Shown: positions 17,965 through 27,435 of the stretch, piece after piece
Layout of the letters: each line of letters opens with the position of its first letter
Position numbering within the stretch: position 1 is the stretch's first letter
Origin: Synechocystis salina LEGE 00031
Lineage (GTDB): Bacteria; Cyanobacteriota; Cyanobacteriia; Cyanobacteriales; Microcystaceae
Assembly (NCBI RefSeq): GCF_015207985.1
Contig: NZ_JADEVV010000012.1
Coordinates: 1 to 64,000, forward strand
Reading direction: 5' to 3'
Length of the DNA stretch: 64,000 nucleotides
Notes under the pieces: generated by a model
The model's input: the letters and a program-made list of their open reading frames with translations, nothing else
Told to the model about the DNA's origin: nothing
The model's database searches: none
Position numbers and translations under genes: made by a program

Positions 17965-19443
17965 ATGGAGATTAAGACCCACTCTTTGCCAAGCTGTCCC
18001 CAGACCATTGCCTCGGCCCTAGAGGGTTCCCTCCAGAGGGGTTTGGCGACATTAGAGCAAGAACTGCCTCCCCGTTGGCATGAATGGATGCAGGAATATC
18101 AACAGAGCCTAGGGGAATTATCCAATCCCCAGGTTTTATTAGCAGAAACAGAATCAGCCAAAGTTTGGGCTGCCGTGGTAGCTTTTTTGCGAGTTGGCCG
18201 GGGGACATTATTCATTGCCAATCACCAATGGCAACAAAGGGAATGGCAACAAGTAACCCAATTTTTGCACCCCGATCGCCTCTGGGGACCATTGATATGG
18301 CAACAACAATGGTTAAAGCTCACCAATAGTAATTCGGCAGTAAATTCCGTTCACCGCCAGACCATCACTCCAGAAAATCAACCAGCTTCGAAAAAGTCAG
18401 AACTATTAATTGGTTTTCCCACTGGCGGCTCTTCGGGCACAATCCGTTTTGCTCTCCATAGCCCCCAGAACTTGACCGTGGCAGTGGGCGGTTTAAGGCA
18501 GTGTCTTGCCCCCCTATTACCCCGCCATGGGCAAATTAACAGTTTTTGTTTGCTTCCCCTCTACCATGTGGGCGGCTTTATGCAATGGTGGCGATCGGCC
18601 CTGACAGCGGGGAACTTTAGCCCCTTAGACTATGGCTTGGTAAAACAATTTCCCCCTCCTTTACCCCCCGACTACGTCACTTCCCTAGTGCCCACCCAGT
18701 TGGCATATTTACTGGATCGCCATGGTGCTTGGTTAAAAAACTTCCGGCTAATTTTTTTAGGGGGAGCCCCGGCCTGGCCTGCACTGTTGGCCAAAGCAAA
18801 AGCGGCTGGACTTAACCTCGCCCCCACCTATGGCATGACGGAAACTGCCGCCCAAATTGCCACCCTCACCCCAGCAGAGTTTCTGGCTGGCCAAACGGGG
18901 GTAGGGAAGTTGTTACCCCATGTGCGGCTCACCATCACCAACTCCGACGGGGAAGCAGTTTCCCCCGGCACCGTGGGCATAATCAATATCCAATCCGATG
19001 CTTTATTCCAGGGTTATGTATCCCAAGGGACAGGCCAGAAAGAAGCAATTTTCACCACCGGGGATTTGGGTTATTGCCACCATGGCTACCTACATGTCAC
19101 TGGCCGTCGGGGTCGGCGTCTGATCAGCGGTGGAGAAAACATTGACCCAGAGGAAATCGAAGCCTTTTTGCTCGACCAGAATTTAGTCCAAGATGTAGTC
19201 ATCGTCGGAGTTGGCGATCGCCATTGGGGAGAAATGTTGGTGGCAGTCTATGTTCCCAAACCGAGTCAGGGGGATGATTTGGTCAACCTGAGCCAGCGGG
19301 TGAAAGCCCAGTTAAGTGGGCCGAAATGTCCTAAGCATTGGTTTCCTGTGCCGACTCTACGGCGATCGTCTTTGGGCAAATTAAACTACCAATTTTGGCA
19401 AACCTGGGCCACGGAGCAACTAGGGGTCAAAGATAAGGGGTAA
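17965..19443 (+). CDS. menE: o-Succinylbenzoate-CoA ligase
   Basis: A 492-residue acyl-adenylating enzyme. In cyanobacteria MenE activates o-succinylbenzoate for phylloquinone, the photosystem I quinone. The ATP-binding loop PTGGSSGTIRFAL is near residues 151-163, the A5 motif TYGMTETAAQ near 288, TTGDLGY near 365 and the hinge GRRGRRLISGGENIDPEEIE near 385. The C-terminal catalytic lysine region is SSLGKLNYQFW. No other men gene is close. MenE is preferred over a generic acyl-CoA synthetase because of its size and the SGGENI hinge. Confidence 0.88.
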   Translation: MEIKTHSLPSCPQTIASALEGSLQRGLATLEQELPPRWHEWMQEYQQSLGELSNPQVLLAETESAKVWAAVVAFLRVGRGTLFIANHQWQQREWQQVTQFLHPDRLWGPLIWQQQWLKLTNSNSAVNSVHRQTITPENQPASKKSELLIGFPTGGSSGTIRFALHSPQNLTVAVGGLRQCLAPLLPRHGQINSFCLLPLYHVGGFMQWWRSALTAGNFSPLDYGLVKQFPPPLPPDYVTSLVPTQLAYLLDRHGAWLKNFRLIFLGGAPAWPALLAKAKAAGLNLAPTYGMTETAAQIATLTPAEFLAGQTGVGKLLPHVRLTITNSDGEAVSPGTVGIINIQSDALFQGYVSQGTGQKEAIFTTGDLGYCHHGYLHVTGRRGRRLISGGENIDPEEIEAFLLDQNLVQDVVIVGVGDRHWGEMLVAVYVPKPSQGDDLVNLSQRVKAQLSGPKCPKHWFPVPTLRRSSLGKLNYQFWQTWATEQLGVKDKG

Positions 19444-19630
19444 CGGCAATAATCCGTGGGTATGAGTTATTTACTGACGTTGTCGAGGATTCAAGTAAGT
19501 CGGGGTCAACAAATTTTTGACGTTGATTTCTGCTGTCCGTATGGGAACCTAAACCCTAGTCAAGCCGTTGTGTTAGCCTGGGTTAGAAAAAATTGTCGAT
19601 GCGGTTAATTGTTGTTGAGGAAAAAGATTA

Positions 19631-20032
19631 ATGGTTGTCACTTCCCTATCCACCCCATCCCTGTCCCCAACTGCTACTCCCCCCGGTCACTTGCCCACGG
19701 AAACTAGGCCCTGGGGCTCCTTTACCACCCTGGAGGAGGGCAACGGCTACAAAATCAAACGCATTGAGGTGAATCCGGGGCATCGTCTCAGCCTGCAAAT
19801 GCACCACCACCGCAGTGAACATTGGATTGTGGTATCCGGCACCGCTCGCATCGTCTGTGGAGACAAGGAAGAACTATTGGAACCAAATCAGTCCACCTAT
19901 GTGCCCCAATGCACTGCCCATCGCCTGGAAAACCCTGGGGTAATTAAGTTAGTCCTAATTGAGGTGCAAAACGGGGAATACCTAGGGGAAGACGATATTA
20001 TCCGTTTTCAAGATGACTATGCCCGGGGCTAA
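19631..20032 (+). CDS. Mannose-6-phosphate isomerase type II / ManC C-terminal-like cupin
   Basis: A 133-residue single-domain cupin. RPWGSF at 26-31 and the metal-binding cluster QMHHHRSEHW at 56-65 (His 58-60, Glu 63, His 64), with a second His in CTAHRLENPG (H97), match the type II phosphomannose isomerase domain that forms the C-terminus of bifunctional ManC. Here it is a separate protein with no guanylyltransferase domain. It probably supplies mannose-6-phosphate or fructose-6-phosphate for surface glycan. Its stop overlaps the stop of the convergent SDR gene by 4 nt. Confidence 0.88.
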   Translation: MVVTSLSTPSLSPTATPPGHLPTETRPWGSFTTLEEGNGYKIKRIEVNPGHRLSLQMHHHRSEHWIVVSGTARIVCGDKEELLEPNQSTYVPQCTAHRLENPGVIKLVLIEVQNGEYLGEDDIIRFQDDYARG

Positions 20033-21030
20033 TGGCGAGCAGTGGGTTTGGGACTAACGGCCATCAATTCAGCGATGGTTTGGCAATGGGCCGGTAAACC
20101 CAGTTGGGCCGGGGCAACGGGATCGGGATAGGTGAAGTGGCGATAATCTAGGCAAAAACGGTCCCAGTCCGCCATTTGAATGCGGAACAGCTTGATAAAA
20201 ATATTGGCCAGGGTGAGGGAAAGGGGAATTTGGAAGTAAATTTTTTGGTGGTGATATTGGCAAACTTGGCGAATGCCCTCCGTGGCAGTGAGCGGTTCAT
20301 TACCTAACACCACATCAATTCTGGCTCCAGGGGGATGGCCAACGTAATAGGCCACCACCCGAGCGATGTCTCTACCGTGGATAAAGTGGAAACTACCATC
20401 GGCCCGGAACCAGCGAATTAGAGGTAACCAGCGTAAAATTTCCCCCAATCCTCCAGAAAGGTGGGAATAGGGTTTACCGGATTCACCGCCAAAGACCAAG
20501 GTGGGATAAACCACTGTGATTTTATTGGCCATGGCTTCGCTGATGGGAGCGACTTCCACCGGAGGAATAGGGTGTGGTTCTAAAGCTTGATGGCAGAGAT
20601 ATTTGGTGCGGATATAATCAGTACCCAAACTTCCGGCTTCTGGTAATGGTTGCCCTTGGCTGCCCAAAATGCTGGCGGTGGAAAAATAAATTACCTGCTC
20701 GCATCGTTCTGGGTTGAGCAAATTGATCAAGGTCAGGGTTTTGACCACGTTGATGTTGTAGGTCTCCTGGCGATCGCCCCAACTGGTGGCAATGAGAATG
20801 GCGCAGTCCATGGTTTGTAGGAGATCTTTGTGGGCTTCAATATTGCCCATGTCACCGGGGATTAAATGGATATTGCTCCTCAGCTTGGGGTCAAACTGTA
20901 ACTTATCTGGATTTCTCACCAGTAGGAATAGTTCATGGTCTGTACCCTGGATTAATTCATCCGCTAAATAGTGCCCAATGCAACCACTGATCCCAGTGAT
21001 AAAAATTCGTTTTAAACCAGCCATAACCAT
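20029..21030 (-). CDS. NAD-dependent epimerase/dehydratase-type SDR protein
   Basis: Up to 333 residues of an extended short-chain dehydrogenase. The cofactor loop is FITGISGCIGHYLADEL near residues 10-26 (G-x-x-G-x-x-G) and the active-site pair YIRTK near 143-147 fits YxxxK. Substrate specificity is not evident. Two start codons compete: the ATG at 21030, and the ATG at 21024, which has GGGGAG at a more normal distance and gives MAGLKRIFITG. The latter is more likely. It overlaps the cupin gene convergently by 4 nt. Confidence 0.8.
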   Translation of the reverse strand: MVMAGLKRIFITGISGCIGHYLADELIQGTDHELFLLVRNPDKLQFDPKLRSNIHLIPGDMGNIEAHKDLLQTMDCAILIATSWGDRQETYNINVVKTLTLINLLNPERCEQVIYFSTASILGSQGQPLPEAGSLGTDYIRTKYLCHQALEPHPIPPVEVAPISEAMANKITVVYPTLVFGGESGKPYSHLSGGLGEILRWLPLIRWFRADGSFHFIHGRDIARVVAYYVGHPPGARIDVVLGNEPLTATEGIRQVCQYHHQKIYFQIPLSLTLANIFIKLFRIQMADWDRFCLDYRHFTYPDPVAPAQLGLPAHCQTIAELMAVSPKPTARH

Positions 21031-21194
21031 ACACTCCCCGGAAATAAATTAATTTTGCTCAGCTTAAGAGCCTGTTGATGTTGACAAAATTTGACTTTGC
21101 CCGCTAAATCGACCCATTAAAACTCCGGCCATACTGGAGAATTTTGACTAAATTTCCCCCAAATTTTGGGTAGGGATACGTTTGAAAAAAACTC

Positions 21195-22496
21195 CTAGGA
21201 AAGCACCCGGATCACACTGGGAATTTCCTTCACAGCTTCCAGTTGGCTGATTTCCTCCAGAGCAGCCCGATAGTCCCCTTCCCGCACATCGTGGGTGACG
21301 ACCACAATTTCTGCACAGCCGTCGGTAAAGCCAATTTGCACCAGGGATTCCAAACTCACCCCGTGGTTACCAAAGCCCATACCAAGGTGGCCAATCACCC
21401 CCGGTACGTCGGCACAAAGGAAGCGGCAATAAAAACGGGTGACTAGGTCTTCAATGGAAGACACCTGACAGTAATGTTGGTGGGTGCAACTAAGCAGGGG
21501 ATCGAGGGCCGGATTTTCGTCACTGCTGGTGATAATACCGACAATATTGATCACATCGGATACGACGGCGCTGGCGGTGGGCCCGGCTCCCGCTCCCCGA
21601 CCGTAGAACATCACTTGTCCCAGGGGATCTCCTGTTACCAATACACCGTTATAAACTCCATTAACACTGGCCAGGGGATGGGCCTTGGCGATTAAAGTCG
21701 GATGAACCCGCAGTTGCAAGGCTTCCGAGTTTTCCCCTGCATTACCGTCGGCAATCGCCAAAAGTTTAATTACAAAGCCCAGCCGATCGGCGTAGGCAAT
21801 GTCCACCGCACTGACGGATCTAATGCCTTCACAGGCCACATCTTCCCGTTTGACCCGGCCACCAAAACCGAGGGACGCAAGGATGGCAATTTTGTCCGCC
21901 GCATCCAACCCATCTACGTCGGCACTGGGATCCGCTTCGGCATAGCCTAATTGTTGGGCCGCTGTTAACACCTCGTCGAAATCTGCTCCCTCACTGGTCA
22001 TGCGGGAAAGGATATAGTTGGTGGTGCCATTGAGGATGCCGACAATACTTTCGATGCGATTGCCCCCCAGGGATTGTTTGAGGGGTTTAATGATGGGAAT
22101 GCCGCCCCCCACCGCCGCTTCTAGCAGAACGTAAACGCCGTGTTGATTGGCCGCTTCATAAATTTCCGGGCCGTAACGGGCAATGACCGCTTTGTTGGCG
22201 GTGACAATGTGTTTTTTATGGGCGATCGCCTGGAGAATGAGGGATCTAGCGGGTTCCAGTCCCCCCATTAATTCCACCACAATGGCAATGTCGGGATCGG
22301 TGACAATGGTCTCTAGGTCGGTGGTCAACACCTCCGGCGGCAAATTTACCTGACGGGGCTTATCGAGGGAACGCACCCCCACTGCTTTAATCTCAATCGC
22401 TTTGAGCAGAGGACTACGACCCTGGGGCTCCTGCAAAATTTCCACTGTGCCGGTGCCGACGGTGCCTAAACCAAGTAAACCAATTTTAACTGTCAC
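21195..22496 (-). CDS. hom: Homoserine dehydrogenase
   Basis: A 433-residue enzyme reducing aspartate semialdehyde to homoserine in threonine/methionine synthesis. The NAD(P) loop GLLGLGTVGTGTVE is at residues 6-19. The homoserine dehydrogenase signature GLDAADKIAILASLGFGG is near 198-215, and a C-terminal ACT domain (about 350-433, ending ISQLEAVKEIPSVIRVLS) is the likely threonine feedback site. No aspartokinase domain is present, so it is the monofunctional form. It is divergent from the phosphopantetheinyl transferase gene across 129 bp. Confidence 0.96.
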   Translation of the reverse strand: MTVKIGLLGLGTVGTGTVEILQEPQGRSPLLKAIEIKAVGVRSLDKPRQVNLPPEVLTTDLETIVTDPDIAIVVELMGGLEPARSLILQAIAHKKHIVTANKAVIARYGPEIYEAANQHGVYVLLEAAVGGGIPIIKPLKQSLGGNRIESIVGILNGTTNYILSRMTSEGADFDEVLTAAQQLGYAEADPSADVDGLDAADKIAILASLGFGGRVKREDVACEGIRSVSAVDIAYADRLGFVIKLLAIADGNAGENSEALQLRVHPTLIAKAHPLASVNGVYNGVLVTGDPLGQVMFYGRGAGAGPTASAVVSDVINIVGIITSSDENPALDPLLSCTHQHYCQVSSIEDLVTRFYCRFLCADVPGVIGHLGMGFGNHGVSLESLVQIGFTDGCAEIVVVTHDVREGDYRAALEEISQLEAVKEIPSVIRVLS

Positions 22497-22625
22497 AATT
22501 TTCCTCCCGTTGCCTTTCCTTTCTTTAGGTTACTGGCGATCGGCTCCCCATTCTATCTGGACTTGGGGATGGAGAAGAATAACAAAACCTCTTTACTGTT
22601 TTTTTAATACCTTTTACACCGACCT

Positions 22626-23315
22626 GTGTCCCACCAGCCCCAGATTTGGCTTTGTCCCACCGATCGCCTCCTTCCTTCCGGTTATCAAACCCTATTAAGT
22701 CCTGAAGAAATAGCCCGCAGTGAACGCTATCAACAGCCCCGGGATAAGCAGCGATTTTTGACCATGCGCCTGGCGTTACGCATACTCCTAGGCCGTCACC
22801 TTAATTGTCTGCCCCAGCAATTACAGTTCACCTATGGCTCCCAAGGTAAGCCGGAGTTAGTGGACAGGGAACGGCGATCGCCATGGTTTAACGTCGCCCA
22901 CAGCGGGAATTATGGCCTGATTGGTGTCAGTGCAGAGGGAGAAGTTGGAGTTGATTTGCAAATTATGCTCCCTAAACCCCATTGCTTAAAATTAGCAAGG
23001 CGTTTTTTTGCTCCCCAGGAAGTTCAGCAATTGGAAAGTTTAGAGGGGGAAAAAAGAACTAAACTGTTTTACCAACTTTGGACAGCGAAGGAGGCATTTT
23101 TAAAAGCTACAGGGCAGGGTATTAGCGGTGGCTTGAATCAAGTTATACCAGGCAAAAATTTAGCTAAATATCAGTACTTACCGGATAGCGGAGAGACAAA
23201 CCATTGGCGATTATCTAGTCAAGCTTTGTTAGCGGATCAAGGGAGCAACGATAATTATTGGATGGCGATCGCCTGGCGAAATCCGGCAGGTTTCATTGGG
23301 AATTCGACAATTTGA
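22626..23315 (+). CDS. 4'-phosphopantetheinyl transferase, Sfp/HetI type
   Basis: A 229-residue enzyme that activates acyl or peptidyl carrier proteins with phosphopantetheine. It starts at GTG. WFNVAHSGNY is at residues 87-96, the Mg2+-binding GVDLQ at 108-112 (D110; the usual E is Q here) and LWTAKEAFLKATGQG at 151-165 (K155, E156). The last 15 or so residues (WRNPAGFIGNSTI) do not match my memory of the PCC 6803 enzyme, which continues with a longer unrelated tail. The C-terminus may therefore have been replaced at the junction with the next, convergent gene, whose stop is 17 bp away. Confidence 0.9.
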   Translation: MSHQPQIWLCPTDRLLPSGYQTLLSPEEIARSERYQQPRDKQRFLTMRLALRILLGRHLNCLPQQLQFTYGSQGKPELVDRERRSPWFNVAHSGNYGLIGVSAEGEVGVDLQIMLPKPHCLKLARRFFAPQEVQQLESLEGEKRTKLFYQLWTAKEAFLKATGQGISGGLNQVIPGKNLAKYQYLPDSGETNHWRLSSQALLADQGSNDNYWMAIAWRNPAGFIGNSTI

Positions 23316-23332
23316 CTCATTCCCTCAACTGC

Positions 23333-24076
23333 TTAGACTTGATTGCCTGACCAATTTCTTGTTGGTTCATCACCACAATATCCCCAGAGCCCGGAAAATG
23401 TGGGACCATTGAAAACCAAATTAACACGCCCCCAATAAAAGCTTCCGTTACGGGAGGTTGTGCAACGACGGCCCGAACTACTTTTCGTCCAGTATCCAGA
23501 CAAGATATTGCCCGACATAGTGCCTTCCAACTGTTGGTCGGGTTTGGCATAGTACCCGGTGACGTTTGCCCCATTTTGATTCAGGCTTATATTTCCCCAA
23601 GAACTAGTCCAGTTCCCGCCAATAGAAGTCACAGAAGCCACCGGCGGCACAGATGGCGTACTTGCAGTGCTTTGACTCGAACGACTTCCCGTCCATTTTT
23701 TTGTAGGTTCATCACCACAATGCCCCCAGTCCCCCGCAAATGTGGAATCATTAAAAACTAAACGAACACGTCCCCAATAAAAGCTTCCGTTACGGGAGGT
23801 TGTGCAACGACGAGCTGACATATTTTTCGTCCAGTATCCAGACAAGACATTGCCTGAGATAGAGCCTTCTAACAGTTGGTCCGGTTTAGCATAATAGCCA
23901 GAAACACTTGTGCCATTTTGAGACAATCTTACAGTTCCCCAAGAACTACTCCAGTCTCCCGCAATCGAAACTTGAGCGAGAGCTGGCTGGCTTAAAGTAG
24001 TGCTTACGCAAGCAACGCTCACTGAGGCAATCAAGGCAGAGTACGATAAATATTTTTTGAAAGCCAGATGAGTCAT
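23333..24076 (-). CDS. Secreted tandem-repeat protein of unknown function
   Basis: A 247-residue protein. Residues 1-35 are a signal peptide ending PALAQ. The mature part is two ungapped 95-residue repeats (37-131 and 151-245), about 72 percent identical by my count, joined by a Ser/Pro/Val linker. Each repeat starts GDW or GNW-SSWG, carries SGYYAKPDQ, GYWTK, RRCTTSRNGSFYWGR and GxCGDEPT, and has two cysteines 29 residues apart (91/120 and 205/234), a likely disulfide. I do not recognise the domain. A 41-bp stretch is identical between repeats at the DNA level (23430-23470 and 23772-23812), implying recent duplication or gene conversion. Confidence 0.8.
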   Translation of the reverse strand: MTHLAFKKYLSYSALIASVSVACVSTTLSQPALAQVSIAGDWSSSWGTVRLSQNGTSVSGYYAKPDQLLEGSISGNVLSGYWTKNMSARRCTTSRNGSFYWGRVRLVFNDSTFAGDWGHCGDEPTKKWTGSRSSQSTASTPSVPPVASVTSIGGNWTSSWGNISLNQNGANVTGYYAKPDQQLEGTMSGNILSGYWTKSSSGRRCTTSRNGSFYWGRVNLVFNGPTFSGLWGYCGDEPTRNWSGNQV

Positions 24077-24244
24077 AATTTTAATTCTGAATTAGGTTTC
24101 TCATAGTCTAGTCATTTTAGCCTAGGATTCAAGAATGTGTTTGAAAAGCCTCCCAGATTTGGCAAAAAACTACTTCAAATTTCCCCATCATTGCTGGAGC
24201 TTTAGTAAGCGAATAAATCTATTTAGTTTGTAGTCATTATATTT

Positions 24245-24949
24245 TTAAAATTCAGAAAAACTCGCAGTATAGAGTTCGTAATTAACACTGCCAGTAACAA
24301 TGGTTGCACCAGTTTGTCTATTTTGAAAATAGATACGTGTCACTGCGTTATTTCCGTGTAACTCACATTTTTTATCGTCATCACAGATAGGCCCTGTAGT
24401 AAAGTTCTCATCATCTTCAGCATCTCTGTTAAAGATTTCAAATCCATCGCTGTTTAATAGCTTTCTCACATCCTTCATTGCCATACCAACTTTTAAATAA
24501 TTAGGATTAATATCATCACAAATATAATGCTTGATAGGGTATAGCTTATGCATTAGAATATAGTAGATATTATAGCTATTTTGACTAGTGGGGGAGGCTT
24601 GGTAATCTTGATAATAGGTGAAATTAATGCTTTTTGTATTCCAAGAATTGTATGGTTTCCCATCACATTCAAGATTTAAGCGCCCCGTTGACTCAAGTAC
24701 TTTCGTTTGGTTATTTTCGGTAGAAAAAGTAGCGAAACTACCGGATTTTGAGTTACTATTTCCGGTAATACTGCCATTTTTTATTTTTATGACTTCATAG
24801 TCATTGCTAATAATTGTTGTCCATTCACCTTCAGGATATTTATCCGATTCAATATATTCATTTGATAAGGCTGGATCTGCTAGGCCAAAGTTTATTGTGC
24901 TCAATAATAAACTGTTGCACAAAATACGGTGAGAGAGCTTGTTCAGCAT
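24245..24949 (-). CDS. Hypothetical secreted protein, AT-rich
   Basis: A 234-residue protein of unknown function. Residues 1-29 look like a signal peptide (LLLSTINFGLADPALS). The mature part is rich in Asn, Ser, Tyr and Asp, with cysteines at about 94, 148, 188 and 193, and a short acidic loop (RDAEDDENF). The segment YLKVGMAMKDVRKLLNSDGF recalls the start of SmpA/BamE-like small domains, but this is weak. Its base composition is visibly more AT-rich than neighbouring genes, consistent with recent acquisition. It lies 168 bp upstream of the repeat-protein gene on the same strand. Confidence 0.65.
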   Translation of the reverse strand: MLNKLSHRILCNSLLLSTINFGLADPALSNEYIESDKYPEGEWTTIISNDYEVIKIKNGSITGNSNSKSGSFATFSTENNQTKVLESTGRLNLECDGKPYNSWNTKSINFTYYQDYQASPTSQNSYNIYYILMHKLYPIKHYICDDINPNYLKVGMAMKDVRKLLNSDGFEIFNRDAEDDENFTTGPICDDDKKCELHGNNAVTRIYFQNRQTGATIVTGSVNYELYTASFSEF

Positions 24950-25037
24950 GACTTATCCCAATTTGTAAGTTTTTTGATTATATTCTTTTTTTGAAATCAG
25001 ACCACATTACAAAATAATTCTCTAGTACTCTGAAACC

Positions 25038-25367
25038 ATGGAAAATCCCCTCCACAAAGTAGAAACGGCCATTAGTAATCAAGTCAACGAAACAGTGCGT
25101 CAGACCACCGATAAATTCTATGGGCAGCTAGAAAAAATTGTCCATAAAGAATTGACCAGCGATCATTTGGAAAGAATCATTGCTGATGCAGTGGCCCAAA
25201 CCTTGCGAAAACTGGCTTGGCAGTACTGGTATTTACTCATAGGGGCCGCCTGCGGCCTGTTGGTAATTCAGGCTTTACTACTGAGAATGGTGCTTAAAGA
25301 TACCCATTCCTGTGTGGAATCTGCGCCTAGATCAACACCGCCCTCTCTCAATGTTCCCCAGCGTTAA
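25038..25367 (+). CDS. Small single-span membrane protein, unknown function
   Basis: A 109-residue protein: an amphipathic helical N-terminus (1-64, KVETAISNQVNETVRQTTD), one hydrophobic helix at about 66-85 (WYLLIGAACGLLVIQALLL) and a short Ser/Pro-rich tail. No domain is recognised. The codon usage looks normal for the organism. It ends 13 bp before the convergent pheS stop. Confidence 0.65.
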   Translation: MENPLHKVETAISNQVNETVRQTTDKFYGQLEKIVHKELTSDHLERIIADAVAQTLRKLAWQYWYLLIGAACGLLVIQALLLRMVLKDTHSCVESAPRSTPPSLNVPQR

Positions 25368-25380
25368 GAGTTAACTAACC

Positions 25381-26376
25381 TTAAAACTGGCGCAGGAAGC
25401 GGAGGTCGCTGTTATAAAGCCGGCGAATATCGTCAATTTGGTGTAGCACCATGGCAAACCTCTCCACCCCAAAGCCTGCCGCAAAGCCAGTGTAAACCTC
25501 TGGGTCATAGCCCACTGCCTTCATAACGTTGGGGTCCACCATGCCACAGCCCATCACCTCTAGCCATTTACCCTGCCATTGCACATCCACTTCCGCCGAG
25601 GGTTCGGTGAAAGGAAAGTAGCTAGCCCGAAAACGGATCGGCAACGCTTCCCCAAACATTTGCTTGATGAACGCTTGAATGGTGCCTTTCAAATGGGTAA
25701 AAGCTAAACCTTTATCGATCGCCAGTAATTCCACCTGATGGAACACAGCGGAGTGGGTAGCGTCCACCGTATCCCGTCGATAAACCCGGCCGGGGGCGAC
25801 AATGCGAATGGGGGGATCATGCTTTTCCATGTAACGAATTTGCACCGGGGAAGTGTGGGTACGCAGCAGACGACCATCTTTCAGAAAGAAGGTATCTTGC
25901 ATATCCCGGGCCGGGTGGTCAGCAGGAATATTTAACGCTTCAAAATTGTAATAATCCGTTTCCACCTGGGGCCCCGTGGCGACGGTGTAGCCCAAACCAA
26001 CAAAAATATCCAACACGCGGTCAACGGTGCTATTGAGGGGATGGCGACGGCCCTGGGGACGGTAACTGCCCGCCATGGTCACATCCAAAGTTTCCGCTGC
26101 TAGCTGAGCCTCGATCTCTGCATTTTGGAGGTTAGTTTTGCGGCATTCCAAATCCTGTTGCAAAGCTTCCTTCACTTCATTGGCGATCGCCCCAAGGATT
26201 GGCCTTTCCTCCGCAGAAAGTTTGCCCATACCTTTCAGGATGAGGGACAATTCCCCTTTTTTCCCCAAGTATTGCACCCGCAATTTGTCCAACCCATCCA
26301 GGTCGTCACAACCGTTAATCGCCGCCTGGGCAGCTTGTTGTAGGGATTTTAAATCGGCTTCCAAAGAAATAGTCAT
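25381..26376 (-). CDS. pheS: Phenylalanyl-tRNA synthetase alpha subunit
   Basis: A 331-residue class II synthetase alpha subunit. The N-terminal coiled coil binds tRNA (residues 1-90). Motif 2 lies in [12 protein letters not shown] and [12 protein letters not shown]. The Phe-binding region is [12 protein letters not shown], and motif 3 is [14 protein letters not shown] near the end. Length is standard. pheT is not adjacent, as is usual in cyanobacteria. Confidence 0.97.
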   Translation of the reverse strand: MTISLEADLKSLQQAAQAAINGCDDLDGLDKLRVQYLGKKGELSLILKGMGKLSAEERPILGAIANEVKEALQQDLECRKTNLQNAEIEAQLAAETLDVTMAGSYRPQGRRHPLNSTVDRVLDIFVGLGYTVATGPQVETDYYNFEALNIPADHPARDMQDTFFLKDGRLLRTHTSPVQIRYMEKHDPPIRIVAPGRVYRRDTVDATHSAVFHQVELLAIDKGLAFTHLKGTIQAFIKQMFGEALPIRFRASYFPFTEPSAEVDVQWQGKWLEVMGCGMVDPNVMKAVGYDPEVYTGFAAGFGVERFAMVLHQIDDIRRLYNSDLRFLRQF

Positions 26377-26577
26377 GGAAAAATATGGGTCTCGTAATTT
26401 TGCCCTAGCAAAGGCCTTGTTAATAGAGATGGATCAAATACTGATTACCGCTGGTCAGGTTAATCAACAGGGGACTATGGTTTTTCCCTTGGCCATGGTC
26501 AAGACCAACGTGGCCTAATCCCAGGAAAATTGCCCGCTACCGATTCTAACCCAACGGAGAACGGAAATTCTCGCCCC

Positions 26578-27180
26578 TCAGGACTCAATTCTGGGCACCA
26601 AAGGAATTTGCCGTAACTTAATGCCGGGAATGGTGAACTGTTGTTTGATCTCATTCGCTTCCAGAGGAGTGGCCTCAGCAAAATTAGTCTGGCTTGTGGA
26701 TAATACCCCTAGCACACTCAGGGGCACCTGCAAAAATAAATTGGCCATCAAATATGCGATCGCCCCCAGCCCAAGGCCCGCCAAACGAATTTGGGGCAAA
26801 TCCGTTACCCAAGGATAGGCGATCGGGGCATAGTAATAAACCAACCACAATAAACCAAGGCCAATCAGTCCCCCCAGCAAAGTAATCCACCGTTGTTGGC
26901 CCCGTTTAAACAAACTTAAAATCCGCAGTTGGTCTTCCCTCAAACTATCGGGGCGCAGGGCAATGATCAGCAAACTGAAAATCTCAAAGGGCTTAAACCA
27001 TTGCATCACCATTACCGGCAACCAGCCCACTGCAATCAAGAAAATCAGTTCCACACCATAAACAGAAAAGGGCGTCCCCAGCGCTAAACCCAGCATCATG
27101 GTCAGGAGGGCCAACGGCACCACCACAATCCCCGCCAAATGAATCCAGAGAAATGGTTCTGCCCGAAAAGATGCGCCCAT
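26578..27180 (-). CDS. Low-complexity tail membrane protein (cyanobacterial family)
   Basis: A 200-residue polytopic protein with about five hydrophobic helices. It starts MGASFRAEPFLWIHLAGIVVVP and contains QWFKPFEIFSLLIIALRP, a conserved feature of a cyanobacterial family annotated as low-complexity tail membrane protein. The cytoplasmic C-terminus is short here (ending PLVPRIES) and not low-complexity. The function is unknown. It precedes pheS on the same strand by 201 bp, which hold no gene I can support. Confidence 0.75.
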   Translation of the reverse strand: MGASFRAEPFLWIHLAGIVVVPLALLTMMLGLALGTPFSVYGVELIFLIAVGWLPVMVMQWFKPFEIFSLLIIALRPDSLREDQLRILSLFKRGQQRWITLLGGLIGLGLLWLVYYYAPIAYPWVTDLPQIRLAGLGLGAIAYLMANLFLQVPLSVLGVLSTSQTNFAEATPLEANEIKQQFTIPGIKLRQIPLVPRIES

Positions 27181-27355
27181 GATTTTAATGCCTAACTGGT
27201 AGTCTGGTAGTCGTACTGCACTGTGTTCAATAATACCAAACTGCCCTGGCTTCGAGCTTTAGGACCAGGTCATTTTTCTAAAGTTCTTGGAAATACTGAT
27301 TGGAAGAATGTGGTCACAGTGATTGCTCTAACTAGCCTTTAGTTTTTTCAGGTCG

Positions 27356-27392
27356 ACTGGCTCTTAGCATCGCCCAGAAGCCAGTTTATTTT
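27356..27392 (+). terminator. Orphan terminator-like hairpin
   Basis: ACTGGCT (27356-27362) pairs with AGCCAGT (27379-27385), a perfect 7-bp stem followed by TTATTTTTTT. It is oriented for plus-strand transcription, but both flanking genes are on the minus strand, so no annotated transcript feeds it. Confidence 0.5.
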
Positions 27393-27435
27393 TTTAAGAT
27401 TGTCAAGACTGACGAATTTAATAAGTACACCAACC

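Noticed and set aside
24618-24800. 60-residue ORF opposite the 24245 gene
   Set aside because: Shadow frame of an AT-rich coding region; the minus-strand gene has a signal peptide and a consistent frame.
26375-26518. 47-codon plus-strand ORF starting [16 protein letters not shown]
   Set aside because: It starts on top of the pheS start codon on the other strand, has no SD and no recognisable features. Cannot be supported.
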